A stretch of DNA of 64,000 nucleotides, from positions 9,657 through 73,656 of the forward strand of contig DBRF01000016.1 of NCBI GenBank assembly GCA_002305795.1. The letters are read 5' to 3'. Made by a program: the position numbers and the translations under genes. Below, piece after piece: positions 18,420-26,440 of this stretch; the stretch's first letter is position 1, and each line of letters begins with the position of its first letter. The stretch is from Ruminococcaceae bacterium UBA1375 (GTDB lineage Bacteria; Bacillota; Clostridia; Oscillospirales; Ruminococcaceae). A model generated the notes under the pieces. It was not told the DNA's origin. It saw only the letters and a list, made by a program, of their open reading frames with translations, and ran no database searches.

Positions 18420-19391
18420 TTACCAGGAGGTGAAGCCCAGGTCGGCCAGATGAAATTCCACCTGAGGGAGAAGCTGACCGTTGAAAGTGTCCAGCATTTG
18501 GGAAATGGTTGCAGCAAATTCGTTTTGAAATTGTTCCTGAGTATAGTTTTCCGGCGCATCGGAATCCAGAGAAAACCCATCCGCTATCACCGCCGTGCTG
18601 TGGGACAGCTGACTGACCGGAATGGTAAAGTTACCGGAAGCATAGTCGCCGTAAAAGTAAAATTCAATGGAATTGCTGCCCTCCCGAAGGACGGAATTTA
18701 ACTTTCTGCCATCGGTAGGATAATAATACAGCTCTAAAGTACCCCATTGGGAACAAGAAGCGGCAATGGAGTAATATGCGCCATTGGCATCAATGTAGTC
18801 CCAACGATAGGTATACCCATGAATGTCATCATAGGTTCCATTTTGGGTGATCCACTCATACAAGCAGTGTCGGTTAAAGGCCGAACCTCCATCCCGCAGC
18901 GGCAGGCCGCAAACCTCGCAGACATATTTTCCATCGTGCTGCGGCGGAATTTCTTCCCCGTATTCCGTATAGCCACACTTGGTGCAAACATAGATATGCC
19001 GCCCCGGCTGAGAACAGCTGCCGGAATAACCTTCATCATGGAAGGAATGCTGGCAGGCCGTGGTCTGGGTGGAGGGCGCAGCCTGGGGAGTGGTGGTAAT
19101 GGGTGCTGCCGTGGTTTCAGGCGCAGCCGCTTCCGGTGCAGAGGAAGTTGTCTCTTCCAAGGCAGAAGATTCCGCCTGGGAGCTTTCCTCCGGCTGGGAG
19201 ACTTCCGGCGATGCGGGCTGCACCGTGGCCGAAGCCTCTAAGGCAGACTCCGTTTGGGAAACTGCCGAGGAAGTTCCTTCTTCCCGAGAAACCGTCGGCG
19301 ATGGTGCGTCATCCCCCGGCCCAGCGCAGCCGCCAAGCAACAGCATGGCGGCGCAGAGAAGCACTGCCAAGACCCTTTTCCTTGTTTTCAT
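18420..19391 (-). CDS. Lipoprotein with Ser/Thr-rich linker and CxxC pairs, function unknown
   Basis: A 323-residue protein with a clear type II signal (LLCAAMLLLGGC, lipobox Cys about residue 22). About 80 residues of Ser/Glu/Thr/Ala-rich linker follow. A segment with two CxxC knuckles (CTKCGY and CEVCGL) and nearby His residues looks like a zinc ribbon. A globular C-terminal region of about 160 residues ends LADLGFTSW. I do not recognise the family. It begins 33 bases after the next gene's stop. Confidence 0.75.
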   Translation of the reverse strand: MKTRKRVLAVLLCAAMLLLGGCAGPGDDAPSPTVSREEGTSSAVSQTESALEASATVQPASPEVSQPEESSQAESSALEETTSSAPEAAAPETTAAPITTTPQAAPSTQTTACQHSFHDEGYSGSCSQPGRHIYVCTKCGYTEYGEEIPPQHDGKYVCEVCGLPLRDGGSAFNRHCLYEWITQNGTYDDIHGYTYRWDYIDANGAYYSIAASCSQWGTLELYYYPTDGRKLNSVLREGSNSIEFYFYGDYASGNFTIPVSQLSHSTAVIADGFSLDSDAPENYTQEQFQNEFAATISQMLDTFNGQLLPQVEFHLADLGFTSW

Positions 19392-19424
19392 CTTTTTCCC
19401 GTCTTTCCAAAAACGTAAGATAGA

Positions 19425-20564
19425 TTACAATACTACAATGCCTGCTAAATTCATGCCGGACAGCAAGGCCTGCTGGGCGGCGTAATCGGCGGCGGAAACC
19501 ACCAGGGTCACATTGCCCCCGGCGGCCTGCACCTGGCTCACCAGCTGGGTGAGCACTCCGGCGCTGTCCAGAGTTTCATAGCCTGCCACGGCGTTGGCGC
19601 CGGTGAGGGAGGCAAAGTCCACCGTCAAGGCCAGATTAGCGGAAAGCCCGGCAGAGGTTCCGCCGTAAGCGGCGGCATCCACGCCCAGATAGCTCAACCC
19701 ATCCGCCGCCGGAATGGCAGAAGCGCCTTGTGCGGTAATCCCGGCCTGGACTTCCTGGACAAACTGAGTCAGGATGGCGGACTGGGTGGCGCCGGTGGTG
19801 TTGTGCTGATTGAGGATGGCGGAGGTGTACACATTCCCGGTGGGGAACACCACGTCATCCAGCAGGATGGTGTCAAATCCGGCGGCGGCAATCTCCTGGG
19901 CAATCTGCACCAGGTAGGTGCGGGCCACGTCGGTGTAGGGGTCTAAGTAAGCGTAGGCGTTTTCGGCGTTGGGCGTTCCCTGCCACAGGCGGGAGCCGCC
20001 GGAGGTGAAGGTGGCGTCGCTGCCGATGGAGCCGTACCGGTCCACAAAGCAGCCCATCCGGGCAACGGGAGTCAGGCCGGACGCCTGAATGGTCTGGCAA
20101 AGCTGAGCGGCGTCTACCGCCCCGGACACCACGGCGCCGTTGCTAACCGCACGGGGTACAGCACTGTTATAGTACAGCGCACCCTGCCCGTCCTTCAAAG
20201 TGACGGCAACAGCGGTATAGCCCTGGGCCTTGGCGGAATCCAAAAAGGTCTGCCACTGGGTGGAGTCCATCAACACGGTTTGGGGCATGGTCAAGGCGGT
20301 GTACCCCGGCTGAGCCACAGGGGTGACGCCCCCCTCCTCTTCCCCGCCGGAAACGGTGCCGTCTTCCAGGGCGGAAGAGGTTTGGGAAGAAGCAGTGTCC
20401 CCCGGGCTGGAGGAATTGATGATGCTGAAAATCCAGCCGGTAGCCACATAAGCCACGGCAATGATGCATAAAATAAACAGGACGAAGATTATTTTCTTCC
20501 CGGCACCGCCGGAAGAACGGCGGCGGGATTTGGAGCGGTATACTTTTCTGCCTTTTTGGGCCAT
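19425..20564 (-). CDS. Membrane-anchored TIM-barrel-like protein, putative glycoside hydrolase
   Basis: A 379-residue protein. A very basic N-terminus (KVYRSKSRRRSSGG) and one membrane helix (about 24-48) precede a Ser-rich linker. The external domain contains a YLDPYTDVARTYLVQ stretch followed by DTILLDDVVFPTG, resembling the DUF4015-type putative glycosidases. That assignment is tentative. AAAGGGGA precedes the ATG at good spacing. Confidence 0.7.
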   Translation of the reverse strand: MAQKGRKVYRSKSRRRSSGGAGKKIIFVLFILCIIAVAYVATGWIFSIINSSSPGDTASSQTSSALEDGTVSGGEEEGGVTPVAQPGYTALTMPQTVLMDSTQWQTFLDSAKAQGYTAVAVTLKDGQGALYYNSAVPRAVSNGAVVSGAVDAAQLCQTIQASGLTPVARMGCFVDRYGSIGSDATFTSGGSRLWQGTPNAENAYAYLDPYTDVARTYLVQIAQEIAAAGFDTILLDDVVFPTGNVYTSAILNQHNTTGATQSAILTQFVQEVQAGITAQGASAIPAADGLSYLGVDAAAYGGTSAGLSANLALTVDFASLTGANAVAGYETLDSAGVLTQLVSQVQAAGGNVTLVVSAADYAAQQALLSGMNLAGIVVL

Positions 20565-20633
20565 GGAACTGATCCCCTTTGCAAATCACTAGTCATCGTT
20601 TTGCTCCGGTTGTCCGGAACTCTTACGATTTCT

Positions 20634-20661
20634 ATTATACACAATTTTCGTGAGAGTGCAA
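20634..20661 (-). promoter_or_regulatory. Promoter for the 19425-20564 gene
   Basis: Minus strand TTGCAC, a 16-base spacer and TATAAT, about 70 bases before the start codon. Confidence 0.6.
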
Positions 20662-20711
20662 GAGCGTTCCCGATCGGTCCGCCGCCCTTTTGTGAAAATT
20701 TTAGAAAGTAT

Positions 20712-21317
20712 TTACAGCGCTACGGTGTGTCCGATCATGCCATACACCGCAAGGCTCAGCACCCCGATATAGATCAACATGGCGGGAAATCCCCGGAAGG
20801 ATTTGGGAATGGCCTTGCTCCGCAGCCGGGGGGCCGCCACCCGCAGCATCCACACCGCCAAGGTGTAGCCGATGCCGGAACCCAAACCGAAGCCAATCAC
20901 CCCGGCCAAATCCAAACCGTAGCTGGTGGACAACAGCACACTGCCCAGCACCACGCTGTTTAAAGCGGAGCGGTGGATGCAAAGCCGCAGGTCCTGTTTA
21001 CAGGGCTGCTTTACCTTAATGGTAGCCAGAATGGCGATAAAGTAAAACAGGCAGATGATCACGCTATAGGCCAGGGGGAACAGTTCATAGCTGTACACGC
21101 TCTGGTTCACCCAAGGGGTAATAAAGTACGCGCCGATGCTGGACAGCAGGATGGTGGCGGTGAGCACCGCCCCGAAAGGCAGCAGCAGGCGATGATCCCG
21201 CATCAGCCACACTGCCGTGGAGCTGCCCATGGCCCGGCTCAGCAGGCTGTTTTCCAAGAAGACGGCCACCAAGCCGTAGATAAACATCTGTCCCAGAAAG
21301 GAGAAAATCAAGTCCAT
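20712..21317 (-). CDS. RnfA/NqrE-like membrane subunit lacking the cluster cysteines
   Basis: A 201-residue protein with six predicted membrane helices and the RnfA plan: an ENSLLSRAMG segment in helix 1 and a mirrored segment in helix 4. Canonical RnfA has Cys in LGxCP and in NC near residues 25-33 and 113-121, ligating an intramembrane iron-sulfur centre. Here both positions are Ser (S33 and S121). It is the third gene after RnfD- and RnfE-like subunits. No RnfB, RnfC or RnfG gene is visible nearby. Confidence 0.82.
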   Translation of the reverse strand: MDLIFSFLGQMFIYGLVAVFLENSLLSRAMGSSTAVWLMRDHRLLLPFGAVLTATILLSSIGAYFITPWVNQSVYSYELFPLAYSVIICLFYFIAILATIKVKQPCKQDLRLCIHRSALNSVVLGSVLLSTSYGLDLAGVIGFGLGSGIGYTLAVWMLRVAAPRLRSKAIPKSFRGFPAMLIYIGVLSLAVYGMIGHTVAL

Positions 21318-21319
21318 GG

Positions 21320-21955
21320 TTATTCCTCCTCCCCGCTGCCGGGTTTATTCAAGTGCTCCCGATACCGGCGCACTGCCGCCGCCAAAAAGCCCAGCAGCAC
21401 AAAGCCCCCAAAGGGCAGCGCCATCACCGAGAAGGTAAAGGGCAGGGTCACCGGGTTGCCCCAGACGGTGTTGAAGGCCAGCAGCTCCCGCACCAGGCCG
21501 GTGAATAAGATCACCAGTTCAAAGCCCAAAATATAGGTGATGAGCTTTAACAGCATCTTTCCCTTTTTCAAATGGAGCAGGCTTTCTTCGGTTTTGCCCA
21601 CCAGCACCGAATTGGTCACCAGCAGAGGCAGGAAGATGCCCACCTGCTGGATGTTTCCGGGAAACAGGTCCCGCACCCAAAGGGCGGTGGGGATAAACAC
21701 CCCGCAGGCCAGCAGCACTGCGGCAATGGCACGGAGGGTGAAGGGAGTCTTTTTCGGCAAAAAGGAGAGCAGCACCACCGACACAAAGGTGATGGCCGCA
21801 AAGGCCAAGCCCAGCAGACAGGCGTTTTTCAAGGTAGTAGCCGCCACCACAACCGGGGCGATGCACAGCCCCTGCACCAGAACGGTATTTCGGGTCAGGA
21901 TATTGTCGTAATCCCGAAATCCCTGGCGGTGCTGTTGATACAAGGCTTTCAGCAT
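21320..21955 (-). CDS. RnfE/NqrD-like membrane subunit, one cluster cysteine missing
   Basis: A 211-residue membrane protein with the RnfE/NqrD pattern NTVLVQGLC near residues 23-31 and LPLLVTNSVLVG near 109-120. Family members normally have Cys in both segments. Here C31 is kept but the second is Ser116. The ATG at 21955 follows GGAGG at 7 bases. It overlaps the RnfD-like gene by 7 bases and ends 2 bases before the RnfA-like start, so the trio is one transcript. Confidence 0.82.
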   Translation of the reverse strand: MLKALYQQHRQGFRDYDNILTRNTVLVQGLCIAPVVVAATTLKNACLLGLAFAAITFVSVVLLSFLPKKTPFTLRAIAAVLLACGVFIPTALWVRDLFPGNIQQVGIFLPLLVTNSVLVGKTEESLLHLKKGKMLLKLITYILGFELVILFTGLVRELLAFNTVWGNPVTLPFTFSVMALPFGGFVLLGFLAAAVRRYREHLNKPGSGEEE

Positions 21956-22923
21956 GATTTTGCCTCCTTTTTCCCGCTGCGCCACCGGGCAATTCGATGG
22001 GACAAGCGTCCTCCCAGCCGGTCAAATTCTTTGGACAAGGGGCTGGCCAGCAGCAGCACAAAGCAAAGGTCAGTTTCCAGCGCCCCCACATAGCGAAAGC
22101 ACATGACCCCCAGGGCAACTCCCACGCCGTAGAACACCTGGCCCCAGTTGTTGTTGGGGCCGCTCACCGGGTCGGAGGCCAAAAACAGGATGCCGAACAG
22201 CAGCACGCCGCTGCTCAGCTCATAGATAATGGAGGGCAGCACCCCGGCCGGCACCCGGGGAAACAGGGCCGCCAGCAGCGCCACCGCCGCCACGGCGGAG
22301 ACTGTGGTGCGCCAAGGGATGGTTTTCAGCAGACAGAGGGCCACGCCGATGACCAGCAGTGCGGCGATGCAGGTTACCCCCATGGCGCCGGAAAAGCTGC
22401 CCAGCAGCAGGTCGGTATAGCTGACGCTGGGGGTGCCCCCTACCGTCAGCACCGAAGCGGGAGAGGTGGCGTAGGTGATGGAGGCGGTATTCAGCACCGG
22501 CTCCAGGCCCAGGTTCTGCCCCAGGGCCGGGTAGGACAAGGCGGTGTCCCCAAAGGCCAGACTCACCACCGCAACCCCCAGGGCAGCGGGGTTGAAGATG
22601 TTCCGCCCGGTGCCTCCAAAGAGGTATTTGCCGATGAGCAGACCGGTGACCACCCCGCAGATCACCCCGTACCAGCTGATGCTTGCCGGCAGCAGCAGGG
22701 TAATCAGCAGGGCGGTGATATAGGAGGAGAGATCCCTCTTTTTCCGCTCCAAGCCAAACAGGGGACGGAAGATCAAATCGCAGAGAAAGGCGCAGGCCAA
22801 ACCAATGACCAGCAGCAATGCCGCCCGGGGGCCGTACAGGCAGACGGGAATGGGGCAAAGCAGCAGCAGCGCCGTCAACAACCGGACGCACCGGCTTTGA
22901 TACTGGGGTGTTAAACTGGACAT
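21949..22923 (-). CDS. RnfD/NqrB-like membrane subunit
   Basis: A 324-residue protein with about ten membrane helices and the family phrases LLLPASISWYG, GGTGRNIFNPAALG and the C-terminal FLASDPVSGP. The covalent FMN site is normally an SGAT or TGAT motif; the equivalent region here appears to be TYATSP (residues 150-155, candidate Thr153), so flavinylation is uncertain. The phrase GSFSGAMGVTC replaces the usual G-x-G-E-T-S. The ATG at 22923 has AAAGGA upstream. It is the first gene of a three-gene operon, divergent from the MecA-like gene. Confidence 0.82.
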   Translation of the reverse strand: MSSLTPQYQSRCVRLLTALLLLCPIPVCLYGPRAALLLVIGLACAFLCDLIFRPLFGLERKKRDLSSYITALLITLLLPASISWYGVICGVVTGLLIGKYLFGGTGRNIFNPAALGVAVVSLAFGDTALSYPALGQNLGLEPVLNTASITYATSPASVLTVGGTPSVSYTDLLLGSFSGAMGVTCIAALLVIGVALCLLKTIPWRTTVSAVAAVALLAALFPRVPAGVLPSIIYELSSGVLLFGILFLASDPVSGPNNNWGQVFYGVGVALGVMCFRYVGALETDLCFVLLLASPLSKEFDRLGGRLSHRIARWRSGKKEAKSC

Positions 22924-23021
22924 AACAGAAATCCTTTCCCCCCGTCCCCAGGGCCGGACAAGCACCTTCCCGAAAAAAACGGAATACACTGTCCTAAGCC
23001 AATGCAGAGGAGGAGACGAAC

Positions 23022-23588
23022 TTGAAGATCGAGGCCATTGACGAGGCCACCATCAAGGTGGTACTCACCAACAAAGAAATGAACGCCTACCATTTGTCCT
23101 ACGAGACCATGGACAGCAACGACACCGCAACCAAAAAGCTGCTGGTGGCTGTACTGGGACGGGTCAAAGGGAAAACCGACCTGGATCTGGAGAACAGCAG
23201 GCTGTTTGTAGAAGCCTACCCTCTCGGCGAAGGCGGGCTGATTTTATATGTGAATTTTATGAAGAACACGGCAAAACCCATCCGCAGCAGCGGACTGAGC
23301 GTTCCCCTGATCTTTTCCTTCCCCAGCCTGGAAGCCCTCTGCGGGGCCTGCCTGCGGCTGGAAAAGCAGACTTCCCACCTCATCCTGCAAAGCAAGCTCT
23401 ACCGCACCCAGCAGGAGTACCAGCTCATCGTCTGGAGCTACTGCCGGCTGGAGCAGCGATTGCTGCGGATTGTGCGGGAATACGGCAGGCTGCGGGGAAA
23501 AGGCAGCATTGCCAGCGCCTGGATTCAGGAACACGGCAAGGTTTTGTTGGAGCAGGACGCCGTGGCGGTGATGGCAAAGCTGGGATAA
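23022..23588 (+). CDS. MecA-like adaptor protein
   Basis: A 188-residue protein whose start (MKIEAIDEATIKVVLTNKEM, then ITY-like HLSYETMD) matches the N-terminal substrate-binding domain of MecA, the adaptor that delivers proteins to ClpCP. The C-terminal half (from about residue 100, FPSLEALCGACLRL) fits the MecA fold with the ClpC-binding region. The start is TTG with GGAGGAG upstream. It is divergent from the Rnf-like trio, sharing a 98-base promoter region. The partner ClpC is not in the window. Confidence 0.8.
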   Translation: MKIEAIDEATIKVVLTNKEMNAYHLSYETMDSNDTATKKLLVAVLGRVKGKTDLDLENSRLFVEAYPLGEGGLILYVNFMKNTAKPIRSSGLSVPLIFSFPSLEALCGACLRLEKQTSHLILQSKLYRTQQEYQLIVWSYCRLEQRLLRIVREYGRLRGKGSIASAWIQEHGKVLLEQDAVAVMAKLG

Positions 23589-23644
23589 GCGCATGGATTC
23601 TTGCCGGATTTCAGAACAAGTTTATTTTGCTTTAACAGCAGCGG

Positions 23645-23668
23645 GAGGGTGATGGCAAGATCACCCTC
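23645..23668. terminator. Hairpin between MecA-like gene and rpe
   Basis: GAGGGTGAT-GGCAAG-ATCACCCTC is a perfect 9-bp stem between convergent genes. Its T-tails are weak, so termination activity is only likely. Confidence 0.5.
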
Positions 23669-23679
23669 TTAAACTTCTG

Positions 23680-24336
23680 TCAACGATATTCCTGATCCAG
23701 CAGCAACAAGCGGTCAATGACCTCCGCCGGGTTTTCCTGGTCGAAGATAAAGGAGCCTGCCACCAGCACATTAGCGCCGGCGTCAATGGCCACCCGGGCG
23801 GTGACGTAGTTAATGCCGCCGTCCACCTGAATGTCCAGATTGGGGTTGATCTGATCCGCCAGACTCCGCAGCAGGCGGATCTTATCCATCATGCTGCTCA
23901 TAAAGGTCTGACCGCCGAAACCGGGCTCCACCGTCATCACCAAAATCTGGTCCACGTCCTGGACATAGGGCATCACCGCCGCCGCAGGGGTGGAGGGCTT
24001 AATGGCAATCCCCGCCCGGCAGCCCATGCCTTTGATCTGGGCCACGGTGGCCCCCACGTTGCTTTCGCTTTCCAGGTGGAAGGTGATCTGGTCCGCCCCG
24101 GCGTCCACAAACCGTTTGGCGTAGTCCAAGGGGTGGGAGATCATCAGATGGACATCCAAAAAAGCGTCGGTAGCTTTGCGGGTGGCTTTCAGTACCGGAA
24201 AGCCGAAACTGATATTGGGAACAAAGTGACCGTCCATGACATCAAAGTGCAAAGCCCCTGCGTTTTCTACTCGTTTGATCTCTTCCCCTAACCGGCAAAA
24301 GTCCGCCGACAGGATGGAAGGCATAATTCTTATCAT
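23680..24336 (-). CDS. rpe: Ribulose-phosphate 3-epimerase
   Basis: Interconverts ribulose 5-phosphate and xylulose 5-phosphate in the pentose phosphate pathway. The 218-residue barrel shows the expected PSILSADF, HFDVMDGHFVPN, HLMI, MTVEPGFGGQ and QVDGGI motifs with the metal-binding His and Asp residues. The ATG at 24336 follows AGAGGAAGC; a longer frame upstream has no family similarity. It is a single gene with an AT-rich upstream region. Confidence 0.96.
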   Translation of the reverse strand: MIRIMPSILSADFCRLGEEIKRVENAGALHFDVMDGHFVPNISFGFPVLKATRKATDAFLDVHLMISHPLDYAKRFVDAGADQITFHLESESNVGATVAQIKGMGCRAGIAIKPSTPAAAVMPYVQDVDQILVMTVEPGFGGQTFMSSMMDKIRLLRSLADQINPNLDIQVDGGINYVTARVAIDAGANVLVAGSFIFDQENPAEVIDRLLLLDQEYR

Positions 24337-24504
24337 AATGCTTCCTCTTTTCCGCCATTTCCTGGCCGTCAACATCCTGGGTTTGCGCCCTATCTTTGTA
24401 TATTGTACTAAAAAAAGAGGAAAATTGCAAGACAAATTAGGAAAAATTGTGTCAAAAATCAAAAAGCGCACCTTTTCCCACTGCAAATAACGGGGTTTTA
24501 CCTC

Positions 24505-25128
24505 CTATCGGGGAGGGGGAAAGGACAGTTCCTCCGGCAGATCGTTGAGGTACATCCAAATGGCGTCGGTGTTCCGGCGCAGGCAGTCCACCACCGCCGG
24601 GTGGGGGTCCGGCAGCAGGAAGGGGTAATCCACCTCCTCTTTGGCCGGGTCCGGGTGACAGGGGAGGATTTCCTTGACGTTGGAAAACTCCGCTTCCCGA
24701 TTGGGACGCCGGCCCCGGGCGTCCTGGCGAATCCAGTCCCCCGGCGGGGTCAGGTACACCCCGTTTAAGGCGTGGATGCAGTACTTCCCCGGCACCGCCC
24801 CCAGCCGCAGCCGCTGGTAGCAGAAACCGGTGGGGATACCGTGATACCGCAGCAGCGCCGCCAGCAGCATGGACTTGGCAAAACAGATTCCCTCCCCGGC
24901 CAGCAGGGTCTCGGAGGCGGTGGCGGGGACGGCGTGGCCCTTCACGTCCCAGGAATGGCCGATTTCATCCCGGACGAAGTGGTAGCACTTCCGGCCGAGG
25001 ACAAAGGGGTCGGTCTCCCCTTCCCCCAGCTGTTTGGCCAGCGCCGCCACCTGGGGGTGGTCATAGTCCACCAGGGGGGTGCAGGCCAGATAATCTTCCA
25101 GGTTGGGGCTGGTTGGAATCAGTTTCAT
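24505..25128 (-). CDS. Transglutaminase-like superfamily protein
   Basis: A 207-residue cytoplasmic protein. The papain-like triad is visible: Cys in EGICFAKSMLLAALLRYHGIP, His in KYCIHALNGVYL and Asp in DWIRQDARG. This is the bacterial transglutaminase-like (protease-like) fold. GGAGACTTTTG precedes the ATG. It lies 13 bases downstream of a disrupted nucleotidyltransferase gene and is probably co-transcribed with it. Confidence 0.85.
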   Translation of the reverse strand: MKLIPTSPNLEDYLACTPLVDYDHPQVAALAKQLGEGETDPFVLGRKCYHFVRDEIGHSWDVKGHAVPATASETLLAGEGICFAKSMLLAALLRYHGIPTGFCYQRLRLGAVPGKYCIHALNGVYLTPPGDWIRQDARGRRPNREAEFSNVKEILPCHPDPAKEEVDYPFLLPDPHPAVVDCLRRNTDAIWMYLNDLPEELSFPPPR

Positions 25129-25141
25129 CAAAAGTCTCCTT

Positions 25142-26304
25142 TCAGGCACGAAACCGGGACAGGCCAAGCTGTGCCATCAGCTTGCGGTTTTCTTCCATTT
25201 CCTCCGGGGAAAGGGTTTTCAGCACTTCCATCTCCCGCCGGAAATTGCCGGTGCCCTTTTTCAGCACCCGTACCCAGCGGCCCACCCAGCAGAAGGGCAG
25301 CAGCACCGGCAGGCGCTGCAAAACGGGAAAATGGTAGCGCATTTCCTTCAGCGGCGGGCAGAACCGCAGCAGCAGGTGTTTCCCCTTGGACTCTGCCTGG
25401 GCGGACTGGGCCAGCACCCGGTGTTCCTCGGTGCCGTACACCCCGCTTTGGAGGATGTAGTCCTGCACCGGCTTCAGTTCTTCCGGACAGGGCGTCCCCT
25501 CCATCCAGCACTGACCCAACTGAATCATCCGGCGGTAGAACTGGGAAAGGTTCAGCTTATCCAGCAAAGCAAACAGCTTTTTTCTTCCAGGGCTACCTTT
25601 TCCCGAAACAGCCACAGATCCAGCACCGACCGTGCTCCGGAACCGCTGACCGAAACGTGTTTGGCAAAGTGGGCAGTGAGGTAGGCGGCAAACCATTCCG
25701 GGGAGAACCGGTATTCCCAGCTGCCCTCCTCTTTGGGCTGGGCCTGATCCCACACCGAAGCGAAAAACCGGCTCAGGGAAGCAGAGGTGTTTTCGGAAAA
25801 GAGGCGGTAGTGCAGCTCCACATGGAGGTAGGGCAGCTTGGTATAGGGGACGTCGTGGTCGAAGCCCTCCTCCTGCTCAAAGCCGTTTTCTTTCAGCCAC
25901 TGCCCCGCTTTTTCCAAATCCTCCTTGTGCAGAAGGATGTCCAGATCGCACATGGTGCGCATCTCCGGCTTGGGGTACATGGGCCGGAGCAGGCTTCCCT
26001 TCAAAGGCAGAAAAGGGATTTGCAAAGCGGGAAAGGACAGCCGCATCTGCTCCAACAGCCGGGACTGGGCCTGCTGCTGAGCCAAGCCGCTGCCGATGGC
26101 CTGCATTCCCAGCCGGAACACGCCGGAAGCCGGGTCGTTCACCAGCTCCAAAGTAGGATAGGCGATCATCACCCCCAGCTGATGGGCCTGGGCCAGTCGG
26201 AAAACTTCCTTCCAATTTACCTGGGCCGGGTCCAGCTTGGGGGTTTGGGACTGCATGGCACACCGCACCAGTTCCAAAAAATCAGTAACCACCTGTTGAT
26301 CCAT
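25142..26304 (-). pseudogene. Nucleotidyltransferase-family gene (NTP_transf_5 type) interrupted by a frameshift
   Basis: The N-terminal frame (26304 to about 25575) contains the nucleotidyltransferase-like MCDLDILLHKEDLEKAGQWL region with upstream LPLKGSLLRPMYP, typical of this family near exopolysaccharide or modification genes. At a run of six A residues (minus strand GAAGAAAAAAGCTG, near 25575-25585) the frame shifts by -1. The C-terminal half then continues as KKLFALLDKLNLSQFYRRM and runs to 25142. Adding one A restores a protein of about 388 residues. The cause could be mutation, sequencing error in the homopolymer, or slippage during expression. The start at 26304 has AAGGAG at 7 bases. 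Confidence 0.8.
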
Positions 26305-26318
26305 AACCTTCTCCTTCC

Positions 26319-26386
26319 TCACAATGCACTTCATTGATTCTATTATAGTAAAACACAATGCACTTCATTGATTCTATTATAGTAAA
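26319..26386. repeat. Perfect tandem duplication of a 34-bp promoter segment
   Basis: Two identical 34-base copies stand head to tail (beginning CACAATGCACTTCATTGATT and ending AGTAAAA). Each contains TATAAT on the minus strand, so the -10 element is duplicated upstream of the nucleotidyltransferase gene. Confidence 0.9.
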
Positions 26387-26404
26387 ACGCCGCCTCAGGG
26401 TCAA
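26376..26404 (-). promoter_or_regulatory. Promoter of the nucleotidyltransferase/transglutaminase unit
   Basis: The minus strand has TTGACC, 17 bases, TATAAT. The -35 lies inside the loop of the hydF terminator hairpin, and the -10 is in the upstream copy of the 34-bp duplication. Confidence 0.7.
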
Positions 26405-26423
26405 CACCCCAAAGACGGCGTTT
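26385..26423 (-). terminator. Terminator of hydF overlapping the next promoter
   Basis: The minus strand reads AAACGCCG, a 23-base loop and CGGCGTTT, then TT. The hairpin follows the hydF stop by about 18 bases and encloses the -35 box of the downstream promoter. Confidence 0.6.
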
Positions 26424-26440
26424 GGTACAACAAACTAAAA

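Noticed and set aside
24772..26337. A 521-codon plus-strand frame
   Set aside because: Lies opposite the transglutaminase-like gene and the frameshifted nucleotidyltransferase, which have recognisable motifs and ribosome sites.
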